Assembly: GCA_050743265.1 (NCBI GenBank)
Contig: JBOGEN010000100.1
Span: forward strand, 1-17,059
Direction: 5' to 3'
Source: JBOGEN01 sp050743265
Lineage (GTDB): Bacteria > Actinomycetota > Actinomycetes > JBOGEN01
DNA: 17,059 nucleotides
Part shown: positions 13,351-17,059 of the stretch, piece by piece
How positions within the stretch are numbered: the first letter of the stretch is position 1
Layout: every line of letters begins with the position of its first letter
Position numbers and translations under genes: made by a program
Notes under the pieces: generated by a model
Told to the model about the DNA's origin: nothing
Database searches by the model: none
The model's input: the letters and a program-made list of their open reading frames with translations, nothing else

Positions 13351-13440
13351 TCACGTCTCGCTGACCTCACTCTGCGACCCCGCCCTCTCGTCGTAGACGA
13401 CGCAGGCCAGCACGTCAATGCGCAGGTCGGGCCGGGTCAC
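13351..13440 (-). CDS. Possible 29-codon ORF between DUF4395 and sulfurtransferase genes
   Basis: A GTG at 13440 overlaps the DUF4395 stop in GTGA and opens a 29-residue frame (MTRPDLRIDVLACVVYDERA and nine more) ending at 13351. It has one Cys codon. The four-base overlap resembles coupled actinobacterial genes, but such overlaps arise by chance and the peptide matches nothing I know. A nearby imperfect dyad, CGTCGTCTACGACG on the minus strand, could be structural. Treat it as a candidate only. Confidence 0.25.
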   Translation of the reverse strand: MTRPDLRIDVLACVVYDERAGSQSEVSET

Positions 13441-13913
13441 GGCATCACGTTCTGGCCTGGGCCTGAGCCCTGGCCTGCCGACCCCTGGCCTGCCGAGCCC
13501 GTGGACCGCCCGCGCAGCCGCTGCGAGAGCAGGTACATCTCGCAGCCCAGGCAGTACCCGAACGCCGCGTTGAGGAAGGCGGCCGCGAGCGCGAGAGCCG
13601 TGGCGGTGAGCCCGAGCCAGGTCAGCCCGGCGAGGTACCCCAGAGCGCCCACGCCGGCGGTCGCGAAGCCGACGAGCTGGGCAAAGCGGGGCGGTGCCTC
13701 GTCCTCCAGCTCGGAGGGCGGGCCCAGCCGCGGTGCGACCAGCCGGCGGAACAGCACGCCGTGCGGCGCGTACCGCAGCCCGGCGAAGGCGCCGACGGCG
13801 AAGACCGCTGCCTGCACGAGCAGCAGCAGGCCGCTGCCGGACAGCAGGCAGGCGGCGAGGACGAGTGCGGAGAGGGCCGCGGCGAAACGCTGACCCCGGG
13901 GGTCGACATGCAC
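13437..13913 (-). CDS. DUF4395 membrane protein
   Basis: This 158-residue protein has about four membrane helices and the DUF4395 signature NAAFGYCLGCEMYLL near the C-terminus. The CLGC pair suggests a redox or sulfur-carrying thiol pair at the membrane. A Gly/Ser/Gln-rich tail, partly from a 15-bp tandem duplication (13469-13498), follows. The GTG at 13913 is preferred over the TTG at 13919 because AGGAG (13921-13925) is seven bases away from the GTG but only one from the TTG. That AGGAG lies inside a 9-bp inverted repeat with the end of the upstream Cys leader, so initiation is probably controlled. Genes for DUF4395, thioredoxin and rhodanese often cluster, suggesting a sulfur-transfer chain. 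Confidence 0.88.
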   Translation of the reverse strand: MHVDPRGQRFAAALSALVLAACLLSGSGLLLLVQAAVFAVGAFAGLRYAPHGVLFRRLVAPRLGPPSELEDEAPPRFAQLVGFATAGVGALGYLAGLTWLGLTATALALAAAFLNAAFGYCLGCEMYLLSQRLRGRSTGSAGQGSAGQGSGPGQNVMP

Positions 13914-13920
13914 GCGCAAG

Positions 13921-13957
13921 CTCCTGACGAGAGCGGACGGGAACGGGGCGTCAGGAG
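13921..13957 (-). promoter_or_regulatory. Shine-Dalgarno-sequestering hairpin of a cysteine attenuator
   Basis: On the minus strand CTCCTGACG (13957-13949), which covers the last sense codon and stop of the Cys leader, is perfectly complementary to CGTCAGGAG (13929-13921), which contains the AGGAG of the DUF4395 gene. The arms are nine base pairs and the loop 19 bases. With the helix formed the ribosome-binding site is hidden. A ribosome stalled on the leader's Cys codons just upstream would cover the first arm and expose it. The pairing is seen directly; the regulatory reading is inferred from reported mycobacterial attenuators. Confidence 0.75.
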
Positions 13958-14055
13958 GCGTGACAGAGGCAGGTGGCCACGCGGCACAGGTCGACCGCGC
14001 GCCGTTTGGTCAGCAGCGGGGTCTCGAACCTGGCGTCGAGGCTCCGGCCACACAT
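13951..14055 (-). CDS. Cysteine-rich leader peptide (attenuator uORF)
   Basis: A 34-codon ORF starts at the ATG at 14055 and reads MCGRSLDARF, then RRAVDLCRVATCLCHAS to a TGA at 13951. Cys codons sit at 2, 24, 29 and 31, with three in the last eleven codons. The KRRAVDLCRVATCLC core matches the conserved core of actinobacterial leader peptides known to me. A -10 TAGCAT ends seven bases before the ATG and a GTGACA -35 lies 17 bases further, so the mRNA is leaderless. The ORF precedes the DUF4395-sulfurtransferase-DUF1416 genes by 37 bases and its end pairs with their ribosome-binding site. In mycobacteria, leaderless polycysteine short ORFs have been reported as cysteine-responsive attenuators of sulfur genes. 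The same role here is a strong inference. Confidence 0.85.
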   Translation of the reverse strand: MCGRSLDARFETPLLTKRRAVDLCRVATCLCHAS

Positions 14056-14062
14056 GGTCACG

Positions 14063-14091
14063 ATGCTAGGGAGCGCGCGGGACGGTGTCAC
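14063..14091 (-). promoter_or_regulatory. Promoter of the Cys-leader operon (-35 GTGACA, -10 TAGCAT)
   Basis: GTGACA (14086-14091) and TAGCAT (14063-14068) are separated by exactly 17 bases and match five of six and four of six positions of the vegetative consensus. The -10 box ends seven bases before the leader ATG, placing the transcription start at or next to that codon. Confidence 0.65.
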
Positions 14092-14165
14092 ACGTGTCTC
14101 AGCATGCGGTACTGGTGTCTCGATCCGTGGCCTCGGGCCGTGTCCCCACGCGCTCGGCGGCGCGG

Positions 14166-14624
14166 TCATGCCACCGTCTCCTCCAGCGCGGCGAGCACGT
14201 CCTCCTTGCGCGGCGACCCGGTGGCCCGGCGTACGACCCGCCCGTCCGCGTCCAGCACGAACGTGGTCGGCGTGCGCAGCACGCGGAGCCGGCGCGTGAG
14301 GTCGAGCCGCGACTCCGCGTCCACCTCGACGTGCTCCACGCCCGGCACGGCCGAGGCCACGTCGTCGAGGATGCGGCGGGTGGCGCGACACGGCTGGCAG
14401 AACGCGGTCGAGAACTGCACGAGCGTGGCCTTCTCCCCGAGGGCGTGGCCCAGGTCGCCGGCGTCCACCCGCGGGCCCGGGCTGCCGTCCGCCGAGCCGT
14501 CACGCGGGCCCACGGGGGACAACCGGCCGTCCGTACGGCGGCGCCACAGCGCGTACGCGCACGCGGCCGCCAGCACGGCGAGCAGGACGGCGATCTCGAA
14601 CATCACCCAGGGGGAACGGGACAC
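14166..14624 (-). CDS. Membrane-anchored thioredoxin-like protein
   Basis: The 152-residue protein has an N-terminal membrane helix (about 8-26), a Gly/Ser/Pro linker and a thioredoxin fold. The redox motif is C76-Q-P-C79 in VQFSTAFCQPCRATR and the cis-Pro loop is RTPTTFVLDADGRV. Two basic residue clusters after the helix (WRRR) suggest that the catalytic domain is cytoplasmic, unlike periplasmic TlpA proteins. The first possible start is GTG at 14624; the ATG at 14603 (MFEIAVLL) is an alternative, and neither has a clear Shine-Dalgarno. It lies upstream of the Cys-leader promoter in the same orientation. Together with the DUF4395 and rhodanese genes it probably serves sulfur transfer or disulfide reduction. 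Its place recalls mycobacterial thiX. Confidence 0.85.
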   Translation of the reverse strand: MSRSPWVMFEIAVLLAVLAAACAYALWRRRTDGRLSPVGPRDGSADGSPGPRVDAGDLGHALGEKATLVQFSTAFCQPCRATRRILDDVASAVPGVEHVEVDAESRLDLTRRLRVLRTPTTFVLDADGRVVRRATGSPRKEDVLAALEETVA

Positions 14625-14667
14625 GCAACGCGGGCATTCCCGGCGTACGCCCGAGGGAGGCGGAGGC

Positions 14668-15393
14668 TCACTCGCGCACCGTCACCAGGTGGGCGCCGTC
14701 GAACGTGATGACCTCGAACCTCTCGATCGCCTCCGGCTCCAGCGCCACGACGCCGTCCACGTTGGCCGTGCCCTCGTAGCCGGCGTGCCAGGACGCTGCC
14801 GTCTCCCGCTTGCCGTCCGACCCCACGGCGACGAGGCGGCAGCGCGCCCCCTCCGGGATGCCGGACAGGGAGAGCGACAGCTTCGTGCCCCAGTCCCCCG
14901 GGCGCATCGCCAGGCGGGCCCACACCCCGGTCGCCTCGTCCGTCGTCTCCAGGACGTTGCCCACGGGCTGCGTCTCCGGGCTCGTGCCCGGGGACGCGGT
15001 CGGGGCGGCACTGGGTCCCGGGCCGGGCGAGGAACCGCCGGAGACCACACCCGCCGCCCAGCCGGCCCCGGCCAGCAGCAGCACGACCACGGCGGCACTG
15101 GCCAGCACGCGCCATCGGCGGCTCGCGCGCCGCTCGCCCTCGGCCCGCTCGAGCAGGCGCTCGAGCATCTCCGGGCCGGGCTCGACGGGCTCGGGGCCTC
15201 GCAGCGCCGTGTCCGCGTCCAGGTGTCCGAGCACAGGGACGACGGCGGCGAGGGAGTCCCGCTCGCGCGCACAGTCCGGGCAGGCGGCCAGGTGCTCCTC
15301 GACCCGCCGCGTCTCGTCCGGCCCGAGCACGTCCAGCACGTACGCACCGAGCGCCGTGCGCACGTCGTCGCACTCGGGACCCGGGCCGGTCAC
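14668..15393 (-). CDS. Zinc-binding (ZAS) anti-sigma factor, RslA-like
   Basis: The 241-residue protein has an N-terminal anti-sigma domain with H34-LAA-C38-PD-C41 (HxxxCxxC), which binds zinc and the sigma factor in the cytoplasm. One membrane helix follows (about 96-117), then a Pro/Ser/Thr linker and an extracytoplasmic beta domain (about 150-241, with GIPEGARCRLVAVGSDGKRE). Release of the sigma factor would follow a redox or wall signal. The GTG at 15393 overlaps the sigma gene's stop in GTGA; a GTG one codon earlier is also possible. The coupling fixes stoichiometry with the partner. The resemblance to the SigL-RslA pair is from the domain pattern, not from a search. Confidence 0.9.
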   Translation of the reverse strand: MTGPGPECDDVRTALGAYVLDVLGPDETRRVEEHLAACPDCARERDSLAAVVPVLGHLDADTALRGPEPVEPGPEMLERLLERAEGERRASRRWRVLASAAVVVLLLAGAGWAAGVVSGGSSPGPGPSAAPTASPGTSPETQPVGNVLETTDEATGVWARLAMRPGDWGTKLSLSLSGIPEGARCRLVAVGSDGKRETAASWHAGYEGTANVDGVVALEPEAIERFEVITFDGAHLVTVRE

Positions 15394-15947
15394 CACGTGA
15401 ACCCTCTCTCCTCGAGCGCCAGGCGCAGCGCGCGCAGCGCGTAGTAGGTGCGCGACTTGACGGTCCCCTCGGGGATGCCCAGCGCGCGGGCCGCGTCGGC
15501 GACCGACCGGCCCCGGTAGTAGGTCTGCAGCAGCACCTCGCGGTGCTCGGGCCGGAGCCCGGCCAGCGCCTCGGAGACCTCCCAGGCGTCGAGGGCACGC
15601 TCGACCTCGTCCTCGTCCGCGACGAAGTCGAGCGCGTCCTGGCCGACCTCCTGCGGGCGTGCCTTGCGTGCCCTCTCGCCGTCGATGACGAGGTTGCGGG
15701 CGACCGTCCACAGCCACGGGCGGACGGACCGTCGGGCGTCCGCCAGGGCGTCCGGGTGCCGCCAGGCCCGCAGGAGGGTCTCCTGGACGACGTCCTCGGC
15801 CTGGTGCCGGTCGCCCCGGGTCAGGCGGAGGACGTAGCCCAGGAGCGGGCCGGCATGCTCGGTGTAGAGCACGCGGACGAGCTGGTCGTCCGCGACGGCA
15901 CCCACACGAGGGAAACGTCGCCGGGGCGCGCCGGGTTCACCGGGCAC
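15390..15947 (-). CDS. ECF-type RNA polymerase sigma factor
   Basis: The 185-residue protein has sigma region 2 (about 24-95, with HQAEDVVQETLLRAWRHP and RPWLWTVARNLVIDGERARK) and region 4 (about 123-178, with LRPEHREVLLQTYYRGRSVA and GIPEGTVKSRTYYAL as the helix-turn-helix). It directs RNA polymerase to an alternative regulon and is held inactive by the membrane anti-sigma factor encoded next. The start is taken as the GTG at 15947, three bases after the DUF2993 stop. A GTG 14 codons later (VGAVADDQ) begins nearer the conserved region and is possible. No Shine-Dalgarno is evident for either, so coupling from the gene before is likely. ECF sigma genes are usually autoregulated, but I did not identify their promoter. 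Confidence 0.92.
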   Translation of the reverse strand: MPGEPGAPRRRFPRVGAVADDQLVRVLYTEHAGPLLGYVLRLTRGDRHQAEDVVQETLLRAWRHPDALADARRSVRPWLWTVARNLVIDGERARKARPQEVGQDALDFVADEDEVERALDAWEVSEALAGLRPEHREVLLQTYYRGRSVADAARALGIPEGTVKSRTYYALRALRLALEERGFTW

Positions 15948-15950
15948 GGG

Positions 15951-16649
15951 TCACCGCCAGGCCGCGGCGACCCTGGCCAGGGCCAGGCCACGCCCCTCGG
16001 CGACCACCTGGAGGCCCTCCGGCCCCGGTCGTACGCCGGTGAGCCGGAGCCCGGCCGGCAGCCCGTCCAGCGGGACGGAGAAGTCCAGCGTCCCCCGGAC
16101 ACGGGGGGCGAGACCCGTGTCGGCCAGCGGCGTCCCGCCCACGGAGACCGAGCGGGCGCGGACCACGAGCATGCCCGCCTCGAGCGTCACCCGGCTGCGG
16201 GCGACCGCGTCGACCTCGCGGCCCGGGATGCCGACCGGGGCGGACACCTCGAGCAGGCCCCCACCGGCCGACCCGAGCCGGACGCGCTCGGGGGCGAGGC
16301 GGCTCAGCTCGGCGTACGGCAGGAGGACGTCGGCGCGCACCCGCGCCGCACGGGACTCCAGCGGAAGGCTGGGGTCCACGGCCAGGTCCGTCGCCGAGAT
16401 GCCGACCCGGCCCGCGGTGAGCCGGCCCATCGGCACCTCGGACGCGTCCACCCGGACCTGCTCGAAGCGACGCATGACGACCTGCGTGAGGAATGGGAAG
16501 CCGCCGACCTCGACGTCCGGAGTGGACGTGAGCTCGAGCCGGGAACGCGCCTCGTCCGCGGCGGCACGCTCGACGAGCAGCTCGGCCACACGGTCCACCC
16601 CGAGGGCGGCGAGGGCCAGCACCGCCAGGACGACGAGGGTCTTGCGCAT
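15951..16649 (-). CDS. DUF2993 (LmeA-like) exported or membrane-anchored protein
   Basis: The 232-residue protein starts with a signal or anchor helix (MRKTLVVLAVLALAALGV) and continues as a repeated beta-strand domain with VEVGGFPFLTQVVMRRFEQV. This is the hallmark segment of DUF2993 proteins. The family includes mycobacterial LmeA, a periplasmic protein that binds phospholipid and supports lipomannan elongation. Here a lipid-binding role in the cell envelope is likely, but no specific substrate can be given. The gene lies three bases before the sigma factor start and seven before the end of the upstream gene, so it sits in the same transcription unit, linking envelope function with the sigma/anti-sigma pair. 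Confidence 0.85.
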   Translation of the reverse strand: MRKTLVVLAVLALAALGVDRVAELLVERAAADEARSRLELTSTPDVEVGGFPFLTQVVMRRFEQVRVDASEVPMGRLTAGRVGISATDLAVDPSLPLESRAARVRADVLLPYAELSRLAPERVRLGSAGGGLLEVSAPVGIPGREVDAVARSRVTLEAGMLVVRARSVSVGGTPLADTGLAPRVRGTLDFSVPLDGLPAGLRLTGVRPGPEGLQVVAEGRGLALARVAAAWR

Positions 16650-16655
16650 CGCGTC

Positions 16656-17059
16656 TCAACTCACCACCAGGCGTCCGAGCAGGTAGGCGGCAGGGCAGGC
16701 CACCGCCAGGGGCAGGACGGCGCAGAACGCCTGCTGTTCGGGCGCCACCCTCGGTCTGCGCGCACGCCGACGCCGCCCCCGTGTCGACACCGCCGGACGA
16801 CCGGCCGTGTTCAGTGTGTACCCGGCGGCAAGGACCACGCACACGGCCAGGGCGCCGGCGAGCCCGGCGAGCACGACCGCGCGGACCAGGCCGAGCGCAC
16901 CCGTGAGGTCGGCCACCAGCCCGCCGAGAGCGCCGGCGACCACCACCGCGCCGGTCAGCACGACTGCCCGCGCCGCCCCGGCGAACCGCCCGGTCGGGAC
17001 CACGAGCACGCCGACCGCGGTCACGGCGCCGGCGGCGGCCACGACGCACGCCACCAGGG
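16656..17059 (-). CDS. Hypothetical four-TM membrane protein, N-terminus beyond window
   Basis: The visible part is about 134 residues with four hydrophobic helices. Three are crowded into the first 80 residues and one lies at the end (FCAVLPLAVACPAAYLLG). Between them is a strongly basic cytoplasmic loop containing GRRRRARRPR. The frame is open to the right edge, and the GTG at 17054 is only the first internal start in the window, so the gene is probably incomplete at its 5' end. Its stop is six bases before the DUF2993 ATG, indicating an operon with it and the sigma factor. I do not recognise the family. Confidence 0.6.
   Translation of the reverse strand, partial: LVACVVAAAGAVTAVGVLVVPTGRFAGAARAVVLTGAVVVAGALGGLVADLTGALGLVRAVVLAGLAGALAVCVVLAAGYTLNTAGRPAVSTRGRRRRARRPRVAPEQQAFCAVLPLAVACPAAYLLGRLVVS

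Noticed and set aside
13960..15444. 494-codon open frame on the plus strand
   Set aside because: It covers, in antisense, the Cys leader, thioredoxin and anti-sigma genes, all well supported. The product has no recognisable domain.
1..17059. tRNA or rRNA genes, CRISPR arrays, insertion sequences, replication origin
   Set aside because: I read for tRNA arms, regularly spaced repeats, transposase motifs and DnaA-box clusters and saw none that would stand.

Overview
The window is high-GC DNA from an actinobacterium. Supporting signs are frequent GTG/TTG starts, GTGA/ATGA/TGATG gene overlaps, several starts that look leaderless, and families typical of the group (DUF1416, DUF4395, DUF1269, LCP proteins, nitrobindin-type FABP, EspC-like proteins). 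The order thioredoxin - DUF4395 - CysA-type sulfurtransferase - DUF1416, with an FABP gene nearby, resembles from memory the mycobacterial thiX-cysA2-sseC2-FABP neighbourhood. A Cellulomonas-like Micrococcales is my best guess; this cannot be proved from the sequence alone. Almost all genes lie on the minus strand; only the LCP gene (8055-9068) and the DsrE-like gene (10054-10416) are on plus.

Layout, reading the minus strand from left to right in coordinates. 1-2602: three linked genes, a truncated lipoprotein, a zinc-ribbon/TM/discoidin-like protein and a zinc-ribbon polytopic membrane protein. 2759-5795: a tightly coupled cassette that looks like an orphan type VII secretion (ESX) effector locus. 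In transcription order it holds a SAV_915-like gene (frame-disrupted), an EspC-like small protein ending in YxxxD, a 399-residue WXG-type protein with a C-terminal glycine-zipper hydrophobic region, and two tandem paralogous two-TM proteins that may be immunity proteins. The second paralog is frameshifted. 5920-9068: housekeeping genes, namely a low-molecular-weight tyrosine phosphatase, YgfZ, a Fur-family regulator and an LCP ligase on the plus strand.

9086-12111: a nitrobindin-like FABP, an unlisted 33-residue membrane peptide, the remnant of a GH25 lysozyme gene, a DsrE-like protein, a DUF1269 protein and a second discoidin-like protein. 12160-14624: a sulfur-metabolism group (DUF1416, sulfurtransferase, DUF4395, thioredoxin). 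Upstream of the DUF4395 gene is a leaderless 34-codon ORF with clustered Cys codons, followed by a 9-bp inverted repeat that pairs its 3' end with the Shine-Dalgarno of DUF4395. This is a cysteine-responsive translational attenuator architecture. 14668-17059: an RslA-like anti-sigma factor, an ECF sigma factor, a DUF2993 lipid-binding-like protein and a truncated four-TM protein.

The two most rewarding regions are the Cys-leader attenuator (13911-14091) and the effector/immunity-like cassette (2759-5795). Four single-base frame breaks were found (near 3146, 5670, 5727 and 9993). They mean either decay of accessory genes or residual assembly indels, and only read-level data can separate these. 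No tRNA, rRNA, CRISPR, insertion sequence or origin was recognised, and there is no gene-free stretch longer than 300 bases.
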